A stretch of 64,000 bases of DNA from positions 310,001 to 374,000 of the forward strand of contig JAMWBK010000011.1 of assembly GCA_029953675.1 (NCBI GenBank). The letters are read 5' to 3'. Positions 36,572-47,900 of the stretch are shown here, piece after piece. Made by a program: the position numbers and the translations under genes. The number at the start of each line of letters is the position of its first letter. Within the stretch, counting starts at the first letter, position 1. Source of the DNA: Rhodosorus marinus. Taxonomy: Eukaryota > Rhodophyta > Stylonematophyceae > Stylonematales > Stylonemataceae. Below the pieces are notes generated by a model. It was given only the letters and a program-made list of their open reading frames with translations, made no database searches and had not been told where the DNA came from.

Positions 36572-37390
36572 ATGAAGACTGGAACGTTCTCGTTTTGTCT
36601 AGTTTTGGCAGTCTCTGCCTTGGCGGTCTCTGCAGGGTTTGACCCGTCCAAGGAAGTGAGGGACATACGCGCTGAACTTTTCCCACATGCGAAGGACTTC
36701 AAATTTAATCTGGCAGACGCTCCGGCGTCGAACAACGGAGTGGGAGCGAAGATTCAGGGCGGTTCGCAAGGCAGGTTTCCCGCTTTGAACGGGCTTGGGG
36801 TGTCCTACACACTCTTCACAATTGACCCCTGTGGAAGTACGTAGCATATCCCGATCAGAGATATATGGGTCAAGACCACTTGCTGACGTATCTGACATTT
36901 GAAACTCTCTTAACGTGTATAGTGAACCTGCCTCACGTTCATCCGAGGGCGACGGAGCTCATCTATATAATCAAGGGATATGGTCTGACCGTTGGATTCA
37001 GCGAAGGTACGTTATCACGGAACCCATTCTTTGCCTTCACGAGTACACCTCTAACCATGGAACACATGAACTTTGCTCCTCTCAATAGAAAACGGCGGCC
37101 GTGTGCTCGTGAACCGCAAGCTGAAGAAGGGCTGGACTACGGTCTTCCCGGAGGGACTGCCTCACTGGCAGATCAACACCAGCTGCTACCCGGTCCAGTT
37201 TATCTCTGCGCTGAGCCATGCGAGTCCCGGAGTTGTCACTGTGCCAGACAGGTTTTTGGGCACCAGCATCCCGGACTACGTCCTGTCGGTCGTTTTCAAC
37301 GTACCCAAAGAAGATGTTCAGGATATCCGGGACAGGTTGTCATCTAGAGATCTCGAGGCCGAGTGCAAGAGGAGGTGTGGAATCCAGTGA
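36572..37390 (+). CDS. Germin-like secreted cupin B, three exons
   Basis: Exons 36572-36836, 36923-37006 and 37089-37390, 216 residues. A signal peptide (MKTGTFSFCLVLAVSALAVSAG) precedes AKDFKFNLADAP and GAKIQGGSQGRFPALNGLGVSYTLF, shared with cupins A and C. Box 1 reads LPHVHPRATELIYIIKG and box 2 TVFPEGLPHWQINTS, so all four metal ligands (two His, Glu, His) are present. SPGVVTVPDRFLG follows. The relic at 32,191 is closest to this copy by eye. Confidence 0.92.
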
Positions 37391-38885
37391 ATAGAAAAGG
37401 ACTATACTCATCCTTAGTTGTTTTACATAAATGAAGAGCTGAAGCTGTTATATCTGGAAATTGGTCACTGAGCACTACTATAGCCTCTATCCCGGAAAAT
37501 TCTGTTCTCACCACATTGGCAACACCCGCCCACTGAAACAACTGAATTTCGTCCTAACTCGGAAGGGACGAAGTTTCTCGGCTTCTGATCCCGCATCAAA
37601 GTTATCCTGACCCGAACAAGCCTCAAGAAAACGTCATCCTCACAGGCCAATTTTCACACAAACTGTTTGCTCTTTTCAGCCAGGAGGACGAAAACAGTGG
37701 ACGCCCTCTAGACTTCAGAGTTTCCATTCCGGACAAAAAAATACCAATCTTTCACTGTACGTAGTGTCCCGTGCTCTCAATAATGTCCCGGAGTGACTGT
37801 GCCGTGGACCATGCTCACCTACAGGACTGATTGAGCGTTCAGCCCTGGGAAGAACCCGTTTCACAACCAGCTGCCGTTTCAGCTTGTACAACAGAAAGAC
37901 GAAGGTCTTCTTATCCCACAGCTTAAGAACGCCGCGTTTTCGAAATAAAAAAACCACGTGAAACGCTGATCTAAACATTCAAAACAACAAAGCTTCACGA
38001 CCGCTGTACGTTCCGACTTTCAGTTCCACAACGAATCAGAAAAACCTTGCGAATCCACGGACTTCCATTGAGGTATACTTCCTCCTCCGTCTCCCACGAA
38101 TGTTCAGGACAGTATTCACCGGAGAAGAAACTTCCGAATCTATGACTTGCGTTGAAAGAAACCTCTTTCTTTGTCAACCACGCATGTTCAGGATATTGTT
38201 CACCGGCAAAACAAACCCAAATCCAAAACTTCGCTCGCGTGATAAACCGCCTTGTCCATCTCCCACGCATGTTCAGGACACTATTCAGCGGGGAACAACT
38301 ATACTAAATTCATTGTCAAAAATCTCCTTGTCCCGTCTACCACGCATCGTCGGGACAGTATTCACGAGAGAACAAACCGCAGCTCCCCCTCTCCCGGCTC
38401 AACAATCCGTACATGGTAAACACGAAACCAGCTGAACATATAAAAGCGTCATCTTCTTGTTCAATCTAAAAATCAAATATTGACTAGAAGATATGTTATT
38501 TAGAAATAATCATAATTATCAATCTTTTATAAAGATTGATTAACCGGTGACGATTACTGGTGAACTAGTTGTTGTTTTTTTTTGCTGACAATTTGTTGGA
38601 AATAAGTTCTAAATTTCAAATACAAGGTCGCATGAATATTAATAGAATTTTGGGCTGCTTAGTTCGCGGGTTTTTGTGCGCTCAGCCGTTGGGATTTGGG
38701 TCCTGTTGGTGGTGATCGGGGATAGGGATAGAGTGGATATTAAAAGGGTGAGTCAATGGGTGGGGTTCCCCTTGGACACATTCTAAGGGTTTGTTTTTTT
38801 GTTTATGGTATGAGATCCCCTGCTGTGTGCTGCCGGTAGTTCTGTTCTCGTTTGCTTTTGAGGGAGGTGCGGGAAGTGGGGAAAC
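37391..38885. other. Spacer between cupins B and C
   Basis: About 1.5 kb. A four-copy tandem repeat (listed separately) occupies 38010-38420. The final 200 bases before cupin C are GT-rich on the plus strand. No gene supported. Confidence 0.4.
38010..38420. repeat. Tandem repeat, unit about 77-85 bases, four copies
   Basis: The phrase CCACGCATGTTCAGGACA, with TATTCACCGG following, recurs with starts near 38095, 38179, 38264 and 38341 (spacings 84, 85 and 77). A partial unit precedes the first. Copies differ by substitutions. Confidence 0.9.
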
Positions 38886-39730
38886 ATGAAGACGGGTTTT
38901 GGTGGTGCGATTTTCACGATCATTGGGAGTCTTTTTCTGCAATCTGTGTGCGCGCACCCGTTGACTGCGCTCGAGAAACGAATTGATGACAACCCGTACG
39001 ACAGCGATTTTGTCCTCAACCTGGCAAATGTTTCTGCCACGGACAACGGCTTGGGAGCGAAGATCCAAGGGGGAGCAGTGGACCAATTCCATGCCTTGGA
39101 TGGTCTCAGAATATCAAACAGTATGTTCACGCTAGATGCATGTGGAAGTAAGTAGTGCAACAGGCTCAAGCTGTGTTTGCCAGTCTCGATTTACCACTGA
39201 TCCACCCGGGCCCCTCCCACCTCCGCAGTGAATCTCCCGCACATCCATCCACGAGCTACCGAAGAAATCTACGTTATGGCTGGTACCAACCTCACCTGCG
39301 GATTTTCTGAAGGTATTTTTAACGATCTGCTTATCTCCTTCCACTGCCGCCGTGGACTGATCTGCCCTTCTTCTCATCTCCAGAAAACGGTGGAAGAACT
39401 ATTATGAACACAATTAGCCAGGGTTGGAACGCCGTTTTTCCGATGGGTTTGCCACACTTCCAGATTAATAACAGCTGTGAGGAGGTCCGGTTCCTCTCAT
39501 CCTTGAGCCACGAAGATCCTGGTGTAATCACGTTGCCGGACCGTATCCTGGGATTCCCGGACAACGTCTTGCAGACAGCTTTCAACATCGGACACTATGG
39601 TAACGGTACCGATCAGTTCAAGGCTAAAATCGACATGCGAGAGATTCAGAAGAAATGTCTGCAGACTTGTAAGCACTCCACACCACCACATAATAGTACT
39701 GCATATAATACGACGACGACTTGGCACTAG
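38886..39730 (+). CDS. Germin-like secreted cupin C, three exons
   Basis: Exons 38886-39147, 39229-39312 and 39384-39730, 230 residues. A signal peptide (MKTGFGGAIFTIIGSLFLQSVCA) is followed by LEKR, a possible dibasic processing site, then the cupin core. Box 1 reads LPHIHPRATEEIYVMAG and box 2 NAVFPMGLPHFQINNS; all metal ligands are kept. DPGVITLPDRILG follows. The C-terminus is longer than in A and B and Thr/Asn/His-rich. It is the most diverged of the three, but both introns match in position and phase. Confidence 0.92.
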
Positions 39731-40109
39731 AGGTCCTAAATGCGTGTCGCAAGGCTGTGGATGAACGATCAAGAGCAATACGGGGGGAGTCTTCCTGCTC
39801 ACTTCACAAGAACATTCTGTTGAAGAAAAAAACTAAAAGCTTCTGTATTCAACATTGCCTCAGTTGAAATCCGAACTACCGCAATCCCTGCTGTCCAGCA
39901 ACATTCCTGCTGGACTGTTGCTGGACAGCTATTACCACACAGCTGCTGGTACAAAAAAAAAAGGGGCAAACTCTTTGTTTGCACTTTAATATCCAAGCTC
40001 TCCTTAAAAAGTTTTCAAATTACAAACCCCCATCCGGTCCGATTGTGACAGTCTAGTGATCGGCACTTCCCGGCGGGTTTCTTCACGTCCATCGACAAAG
40101 ACATAGCAG
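39731..40109. other. Spacer between cupin C and FG-GAP copy 2
   Basis: The two genes converge here. A small inverted repeat is visible: CTGTCCAGCAACA near 39890 pairs with TGTTGCTGGACAG near 39916. Nothing else supported. Confidence 0.4.
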
Positions 40110-41767
40110 TTAAGCCGGCAGTTTACAGAACCTCCTCGAGTTCCCTCGAGTGTAAATCTCACACAGTCCCATTCTCGGGCAGGGGTTTGCAGAACAACCA
40201 GGGACCCTTTTCTTGCATTGGGCACCTTCAAATCCTTTGGGACATCGGAAGAATAACCCTACATTCTTGATCCGGTCCACTAGAGTAGAGGCAGTAGCAG
40301 CCTTGATCCCGTTTACGTAGTGTACTGTGATCTTCTTGACCTTTGTGCATTTTCCCAGCCCGAAATGGAGCATATTGTAGTGTGAGGCGCTGTGTGATCG
40401 ACCTGGAGAGTTAACTCGCTGCGTAAATATTTGGTCTCCGCAGAAAACCCTGACCAAAGCACCCATCTCTGACCTCAACCAGCTTGCATTCCACCTTGAC
40501 GGCCGTGGAGCACCCACTCTAACAATGATCCAGTGATTATTGTCAGTAGGGGTCGTGTTCTTGTAGTACCTCCACGTGGAGTTCATTGACCCGCTTATGA
40601 TATCTAGTTTGCCATCCATTTGCACGTCCACTGCATGAACGTTGTCTCCGTCTTCATTTTTGTTTCTGGACTTCATACCCGTCCTCCCAGCCGGCACCTC
40701 TGAAAACGTCTTATCGCAATTGTTTAGCATCAACTTATCGTCTTGTCTACCCTCCAAACCCGTGTTCACGGTAACATAGAGGTCAACACAGCCATCGTTG
40801 TTGAAGTCTCCCGCGGTTACGTGAACGTTATACCCGCCGAGAACAAGTCCCGCTGCGCTCGTCCTGTCAACGTACTTTCCGTTGACATTCTCGTAAAACG
40901 TGTTGGGTATGCTCCGGCCGGACGAGCCCCTAACGAAATAGAGATCCAGATCCCCATCATTGTCATAGTCGAACTGGACCATTGCCCTGACGTTCTTGAT
41001 CCTCTCCTGGCGTGGAAGAATTGTGGACGGCTTGAATTTATAGTTTCCCATGTTCTTCCATACTTCGACTCCAGTATACTTCATGAAAACGAGGTCCAAT
41101 CTGCCGTCGTTGTCCAGGTCAGCAACATCGAACCAGAGGCCAGCTACGCCCTCCATTCCGGTATTCGAAACCTTCTTGAATTTACCATCGGGACGGCGCT
41201 TGTACAAAAGATGCGCCTTGTTTTTTCCTGGAATAAATTGGTTTACAAACAGAACGTCATCCAACCGTTTCCGTTGAAATCAAACGACGCGATGGATCTT
41301 CCCCTCATGGGCTCCAGGTCAATGAAAAATGCCTGTCCCTGCGTCTGCCTCATATTCCCTTTCCCAAAGGTTTCAATGACTGTTGGGAGTGTGGGGCTTG
41401 AACCCCTCTGGCCTCCTCTCGTATGGATAATATCCAAGTGCTTATCACCGTTCAGATCAAGCGCAACCGCCCCGTGGGTGTCCTGCTTGTACACTCTGGG
41501 ATCAACGTACGTAAAGCCACGTGCTCCATTGCTCCAATACAGCTCCGCATTATTCCCATGATTCGGACAGTAAAGCTCATAATATCCATCCCCGTCCAAG
41601 TCAGCCACAGTCATTCCTTGATACTTATTCGCGTACAGCCTCCAATCCGAGACTTGATTCAGTGGAAGAAGCCCCTTAGCTCTAGAAACATCCACAAACT
41701 TGGGCATCGCGGCGTTGACCACCGCTAAAAGGGCGAGGCCCAGCACCAATGCAGTCCAGTGCTTCAT
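40110..41767 (-). pseudogene. Secreted FG-GAP/ASPIC protein, copy 2, with a one-base frameshift
   Basis: The gene runs from an ATG at 41767 to a stop at 40110. It keeps signal peptide, FG-GAP repeats, ASPIC/UnbV domain (MGALVRVFCGDQIF...GRSHSASHYNMLHFGLGKC) and cysteine tail (CPKGFEGAQCKK...CEIY), totalling about 552 residues. The frame breaks once, around 41255-41265: after SFDFNGNGW the reading frame ends at FCL-stop, while DVLFVNQF, conserved in the paralogs, continues in another frame. A single missing base explains it. No splice sites fit. Everything on both sides is well conserved, so it may be a very young pseudogene or a sequencing/assembly error. The tandem sequons NSTW and NTTP are present. 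Confidence 0.85.
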
Positions 41768-43398
41768 CGTGCTCAACCAAAACGCGAGTTAACCAAAAGT
41801 AAGTTACCAACACTTTCAGCCAGTTCAGGCTGGTTTAAGTTACCCGCAAAATTGGCGATTACACCAAATTCCAAACCCTGCCACACCCTGCGTACCTCCC
41901 CACCGTCTTCGCCAGCAACTATCAACTCTTGACCTTGGCCTTATCACCCCCCAAAAAAACCCTACTAAAAACGAGGAAACCACATCCCAGAGAATAAACT
42001 TCTTTTTCTCAAATTTCCATGAGGCCAAACTTCCCAACGTGCCGTTGGCCAATGCTACCTTTTTCTCCAGTGTGAGGAGGAAGTCAATCATTTCTGATAT
42101 AATATAGATTGATTTTGATGGGGAGGACACAATGATTGGTTATTGAATTTATTCTCGTATTTGGTAATATTTTTGATCTTTTGACGAAGGACGCGCGATG
42201 GAAGACTCTCCTTTTTCGTTACGAGTTTTTTTTTGCTAAGCAGGGAAGTGTGGCTACTGGTTGGGGTTGGGCCATTTGTGAAGCGAGATCCGTTTATTTA
42301 AGACGTACTCTTTAAATTAAGAGTATAAATGGATGTGGTAGGACGAATAGTTTAAAATATTTGGTATATATCTCATGAATATGAACAGTCAAGCATGTTT
42401 TGGAATAGATCAACCGTATCTCTATGAGAATGGAAGAGAAGGAGGGGGGGAGGGGATTTCGATGTTTGGTGTTGGATGTCTTTGCAAATGTATGCCTTTT
42501 TTTCTGTTCAAAATCTGTTGCTTTTGTTGCTGACAATTAGTTTTAAGTAGAGTTCGCCACCCCCCTTTTTCCTGAAAAGGCACCGAAGTCGGTTCCTTAC
42601 AAAGATCAAATTTCTGGTCACAATAAGAAAGAGGGAGAAACAATTTTGAGGTGGGATGGTACTATTGTACAAAACCAGATGTACTAGTATCAATGAAAGT
42701 AATTTTCTATAGCTATAATGATGTTCAGGAATGGCGCTCTGGGGTTCTTTTCAGGAACGTTTACAAGGAAATAAAATTATCGATTAAAAATGTTTTTACG
42801 CATTATCGTTCACGATGGCGTATCCCACGTGCCTTCGTTTTATAATAATATTTTGTAAGCCGTTTTGGGACGTCGTCCAATTGCTGAAAAACTGCTCTCG
42901 ATTCGTTTGTCCCATTTCTCAATTGGGACGATGTAGTTTTAGCAAATGGCTGCAGACATATTTTTCAGGGTAGTCCGTGCCCTACTGTTAACAACGGCAG
43001 TAAGCGTGTAGGAAGCAGCGAGCGGACTCGATAGTTTTTGTGTGCGTCAGGCTTCTGCAGTAGTGCAAGTCCTCCGCCGTGAAACATTGCTTCTTGCCAG
43101 TTGACAAAAACACTGTAAACATTGCCTGACCAACCTTATCCAGCTCGTACGATGCGGTGTATGTTTATTACCGGGCGATGCGCAAGTGCGTGACTGCTCC
43201 TTCAACTATGCTGGATATGATCTACTTGGACATCGGTAGATGTGGCACGTTCGTGTTTTCTAACAAAAAAACTCAAGCTAGATACTTCCTCCTTACAGAC
43301 GGTTCGTGGAAAGCTGCAGATTCCAAGTCGGTGGGTTTCATTTTATTTCTGATACACTTGTCAGCCTGCCATTGCCATGTCTCCCCAGCTACTGCTGC
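41768..43398. other. Spacer with possible copia-like relic
   Basis: AT-rich to 42,900. At 43,157-43,340 a plus-strand frame contains MIYLDIGRCG...ARYFLLTDG, which weakly recalls the DI.GP....GARYFLLFIDD region of Ty1/copia integrase. This is suggestive only. No terminal repeats found. Confidence 0.3.
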
Positions 43399-43985
43399 AG
43401 TGCTGCTAGCTACGCAACAGAACATGATTGGTGACGCAAAAGGTTGGCACACTCGAAATCTAGTTTTCAGCTGTAACATCTTACAGACTGAGGTTCATCT
43501 CACTTCTACCTAAAACGTTACTCCTCAGATTGGGTGGTTGCGTACATGTCTCTTGAACTGATGTAGTGCTGCTAGCTACTCAACAGGACATAATTGGCGG
43601 CGTGCAAAAGGTTTTCACACTCGAAACCTAGATTTTAGTTATAGTACCTTCTCAGGCTGTGGTTCATCTCGACTTTTAGCTGAAATGTTAAGATTCAGAT
43701 TGGCGCATTTGTGTACATGACCACGCGAAATCTAGTGCCTAGTTATAGTATCTTACAGACTGTGGTTCATCTTAGCTTCTAGCTAAAACGTTACTATTCA
43801 GATTGGGGGTGGTTATGGATATGTCTCTTGAACTGTTGTAGTGCTGGGTGCCAGCTACTCAACAGGACATGATTGGTGGCGCAAAAGGTTTTCACACTCG
43901 AAACCTAGTTTTTAATTATAGTATCTTACAGGCTGTGGTTCATCTCAACGTCTAGCTAAAACGTTAAGACTCAGATTGCATGGTC
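43399..43985. repeat. Tandem repeat, unit about 166 bases, three full and one partial copy
   Basis: Units begin GTGCTG...AGCTAC[T/G]CAACAG near 43400, 43566 and 43841, each followed by ATTGG, CGCAAAAGG, CACACTCGAAA, TATAGTATCTTACAG and AAACGTTA. A partial unit lies at about 43720-43840. The array ends 20 bases before the stop of FG-GAP copy 3. Confidence 0.9.
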
Positions 43986-44006
43986 ATGTACATTTGTCGT
44001 CGTTCC

Positions 44007-45752
44007 TCAAAACTGGCGTCCCGTCATGGGGCAATAGATTGGCGGCATGTCGGGGCTTGTCGTTACTTCATAGGAAATGCCAGTGACTCCTTCCCACCTG
44101 CTGAGGGTACACGGCTGGATGGGTACGTCACAGTCTCTCCCAGCCTTGTTTGGGAAGCAGGGGAAGTACAAGCCAGTTTCAAATATTCTGTTGGCCCCCA
44201 AATTGCCCCGTCGAACGACAGTAACTCCACGGGGGTACTTCACTTCGATCTCCTGGACATTCGAACAAGATCCCAGCCCGAAGTGCAAGGTATCGTAATA
44301 ACTCTGGGAATGAGATTGTCCAGGTGCGGCAACTCGACGCATGTGGATAACCCCATCACACATTACTTTGACCAATGCGTTCAACGGGTTCCTCTTCACG
44401 ATCGGGAAATAGGTGCTGGCTCGGGGAAAGCCCACCCGCAAAAGGAGGTAGTTGGAGTTCTCAGTCATCGGCATCGTGTTCTCGTAGAAGGACCAGGATG
44501 CGTTTTTAGGTCCGACCATCAAATCAAGCTTCCCGTCCAAGTTGTAATCGAAATTCATAGCGTTGTTGCCATCGCTGCCTGGTGGGAGGTTTTGATCCAA
44601 CTCTGTCCCTGGGGTGCTCACGAAGGTTCCGTCGCCGCGATTGAGGAGTAAAAGGTCCGGCACCCTTGGTGCACTGAATAAGGTGACAACACTAACATAC
44701 AAGTCTACATGCCCGTCGTTGTTGAAGTCCCCACAAGTTACGAACTGGTGCCTACCGCCAGCGGGAAGACCTCGCTCCTCCATAATTGGAAAGTAGATAT
44801 TGTCCCTCTTTTCAAATAGTATGTCGCTCACAACCTTGTCGGTTTGGGCCCTTCCTCGCGCCAAATACAGATCCATGTCACCATCATGATCGAAATCAAT
44901 TTCACAAAAAGCGTACGCCCCGTTAATCCTACTGCCGCCATTTGGGAAGGCGTTCTCCACCTTTTGGAAGGTGAAAGTGCCAGTTCCTCTCCACAACTCT
45001 ATTGAAGTCCACAGCATGAGGATGACATCCATATAACCATCCTCATCGTAATCGACAAGCGTAAACCACGCCGCGTTCGTGAGGTCAAAGCCCAGAGGGC
45101 CCTGTGCAGGGGCCTGTTCCTCAAACTTCCCGTTGCCGAGATTCTCGTAAAGCAAGTGAATTGGACCGGTTGTGTTTGGAATTCTCCTGTTCACGTGTAA
45201 TAGGTCCAAGAATCCATTCCCATTGACATCCAGAAACGCTACAGATCTACCCCGAATGAACTGCTCTCCCAGGCCAAATTTTTCTCCCTCATCGCCTTCG
45301 AGCTTTGTGACGTGCTTCCCTTGGGATGTTTCAAGAATCAGTCCTGTGCCCGGCGCAGATCCGTTCCTTCCACCTCGCGTGATAATGACGTCCAGATCTC
45401 CGTCGTTGTCCAGATCCGCAGCAGCAGTTCCATGAAGATCTCTATTGTACAGCCCGGGCGCCTCAAACTGATAGTCGTTCTCATTTATTGACCAGTACAC
45501 CTCGACACCATCTCCATGGTTACCCGGAAACAGCTCGTACCTACCATCTCTGTCCAGATCAGCGACAGTCATTCCCCAATACTTGTTCTCCTGATTAATC
45601 TCTGGGTCGGGGTTTTTCCTCGTCGGAGGGGGTCTGAAATGAATATCCATCCCAAACCGCGACCCAATTTCGATGAACGAGGGAGCCGTCTGCCCACTCA
45701 CGCAGAGCAGAATACAGGCAAATCCGAAAAACATTACACTGGTCGCCATCAT
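44007..45752 (-). CDS. Secreted FG-GAP/VCBS + ASPIC/UnbV protein, copy 3
   Basis: Single exon, about 581 residues from the ATG at 45752 (the frame opens three codons earlier at TTG). A signal peptide (MMATSVMFFGFACILLCVSGQ) precedes KYWGMTVADLDRDGRYELFPGNHGDG, FG-GAP loops (DLDNDG, DVNGNG, DYDEDG, DFDHDG, DFNNDG, DYNLDG), the ASPIC/UnbV domain (NALVKVMCDGVIHMRRV...GQSHSQSYYDTLHFGLGSC) and a tail that keeps only a few Cys (PCFPNKAGRDC...IYCPMTG). The sequons are NASW and, where paralogs have N-x-T-P, NTMP, so only the first is a true sequon. It is closest to copy 4, with which it shares the altered tail. Confidence 0.9.
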   Translation of the reverse strand: MMATSVMFFGFACILLCVSGQTAPSFIEIGSRFGMDIHFRPPPTRKNPDPEINQENKYWGMTVADLDRDGRYELFPGNHGDGVEVYWSINENDYQFEAPGLYNRDLHGTAAADLDNDGDLDVIITRGGRNGSAPGTGLILETSQGKHVTKLEGDEGEKFGLGEQFIRGRSVAFLDVNGNGFLDLLHVNRRIPNTTGPIHLLYENLGNGKFEEQAPAQGPLGFDLTNAAWFTLVDYDEDGYMDVILMLWTSIELWRGTGTFTFQKVENAFPNGGSRINGAYAFCEIDFDHDGDMDLYLARGRAQTDKVVSDILFEKRDNIYFPIMEERGLPAGGRHQFVTCGDFNNDGHVDLYVSVVTLFSAPRVPDLLLLNRGDGTFVSTPGTELDQNLPPGSDGNNAMNFDYNLDGKLDLMVGPKNASWSFYENTMPMTENSNYLLLRVGFPRASTYFPIVKRNPLNALVKVMCDGVIHMRRVAAPGQSHSQSYYDTLHFGLGSCSNVQEIEVKYPRGVTVVRRGNLGANRIFETGLYFPCFPNKAGRDCDVPIQPCTLSRWEGVTGISYEVTTSPDMPPIYCPMTGRQF

Positions 45753-47900
45753 CCTCAACACAAGTCCTGCAACTGCTCTCTAGAAAGAGGCCCACCGAAA
45801 GTATATCAAAATTCCTCCACCAACCGGAAACCCCACCAGTACAGAAAAAACCAAACCACAGTGGGTTTCAAGAGGTCAACTCGTACCTCAGCTATCTAAC
45901 AGCTCACCAGCCCTCTCCCCTGAGCCCTCCCCCCCGCCCCCTTCCCGCACCTATACATACCTCGAACGACCACTTACTCCAAGTCTTCAAAGACATCTCC
46001 TCCTCCGAAGAAAAACTATTTCACTTAATTAAAACTAATCAAAAACTCTTTCCAACATCCGATATTGGCGTTTTCCACATCACAGGTTGACGTACGACGT
46101 CTTTCCGGCTCCTGTTTAATTGTTTTATCCTTCTTTTTAGTCCCACGGTTCCATAAATTAACGTCTTACAAAATAAAACTTCTGTTCATTTCGTTTTCCA
46201 CATCTAAAAAAATCAAGCCATTTTACCCCCTTTTTTTAATTCAAAAAATATAATACCCACCCACCCACACACCCCCCCTCAAAAATCTAGTCTCTGAGAG
46301 GGGTTTTTTGGGAAGTCTTCACAGTCTCCTTTCTTACTGAGAAAAGTAAAACTGGGAACTATATATTGCAAAGTTTCGAGTTTGTAAAATAAACGGTCCC
46401 CTTACTCCGGGAAAGAAAACTTTTTTTTTACAAAATCCTAAAAAGCCCTGTAAAAATACGACAAATAAATATTCTACGAGGAATCCTTATATTGACTACC
46501 CCCTCCCCTAGATATTTCACGTAAAAGTAACGGAGTTTCCAAAATTTTCATTTCTTTGAAATATTTTGTAATTTTTTGTTTGTGGCTGGGTTCCATAGGG
46601 TAAAATTATTTGTGAAAAAGTAGAAGCTTGTCTATGGGGTCTTTTACTTCTACCCCCTTGAGGAATAGGTCCTTACAAAATTTATATAGTCGAATAAGTT
46701 TACGAATATTGTGAAATGCGGTTCGTAGAGTAAAATTGACTCCCCCATCTGGGGGAGTACATATGGAACACTAAGATTCAAGAAAAATACAAAATATAGT
46801 TGTCGCTGTCAGGAAGGACTCGTCCCCTTCGTTGTTTCTTCTGCAATTCTGTTTTTGGACGCCTGTTTCCTCGATTTTGGGTTCTGGATTCCTCTTTTTT
46901 TTGCCAGTTTGCTCAGGCCAAAAGAAACACAAGTCCGATGTTACCTGCCAGGCTGTCGGGACTGGCTATATGGCGAAATGCTCCGACTGGGAGCCATAAT
47001 GAAGCAAGCGGCGCTCCCGGTAAATGAAGACGCTGCTCTCCCGTCTTGTTGGTCTTTGCCAAACGGATAAACCAAGAAGCAAGTTTGCCACTCCAGGTCT
47101 CAAATGAGAACACACAGTCTGCCTCCGCTGCCCGACTCCATCCGCTTCGCAACCAGTTGGGGATGGGGAAACCCTCCCCCACCAACTCGAATTCCCTTTT
47201 CTAAAAACTTTTCCCAACAACAGCTGTTACTAGAAAAGTACCTTGCCAGTAAATGCTTAGGCGTCCCTTAGGGAGAGTATTTCGTTTGGCGGTTGATTTT
47301 TGGGCGCCACATACAGCCGCCTTTGATGCCCATGTTCTGAAATTCTGCTGACACAGAACGCGAAGTTTTGCAACCTTTTTGAGAGAGGACAACTGTCCTT
47401 GAATTTGTAAGGCGTGAATCATATCACCCTGAGGCGGAATGTGGTACTGAATTCGCTTGTCGTTGCACGATCTGCCGGAGGAGGGCTAAGTATTGGAACG
47501 CGATGATTTGCCCTACGATATCTATGAGGCTGCACGAACCGTGAAATTCTCCACGGCTTGTTCTCGATTTGGTCGCTTGCTACTGGCCATGCAGTCAGAG
47601 GCGAATGACTGGTCGCTTGTATTTTTTTTTTCGGATTCGTTATTTTAAGAGTGTGGGCGGCTTCTGGGCCCGCGGTTTTAGGAGTTCCTTCCGCGGATTG
47701 CGCCTTGGGGAACTCCCCTTTGTTGGGTATGTGCTGATTCTGTCGCCCAGCAAAAGCGCAACCGGAACTCCGGAGCAGTGCTCTGCTGTTCTCCAAGCTT
47801 TGATGGGTTGAATGAAAGGCTTTTTCTTCTTTTATACAATTAGCATTTTACACTATATGTTGGTTTCGGAGGAGTCCACTGGTTCTCCATTTCGTAAGGA
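45753..47900. other. Spacer between FG-GAP copies 3 and 4
   Basis: About 2.1 kb. The first 250 bases are C+A-rich on the plus strand, the mirror of the GT-rich leader expected for the minus-strand gene. The middle is AT-rich with homopolymer runs. Frames at 46,800-47,800 on both strands show no recognisable domain. Confidence 0.4.
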
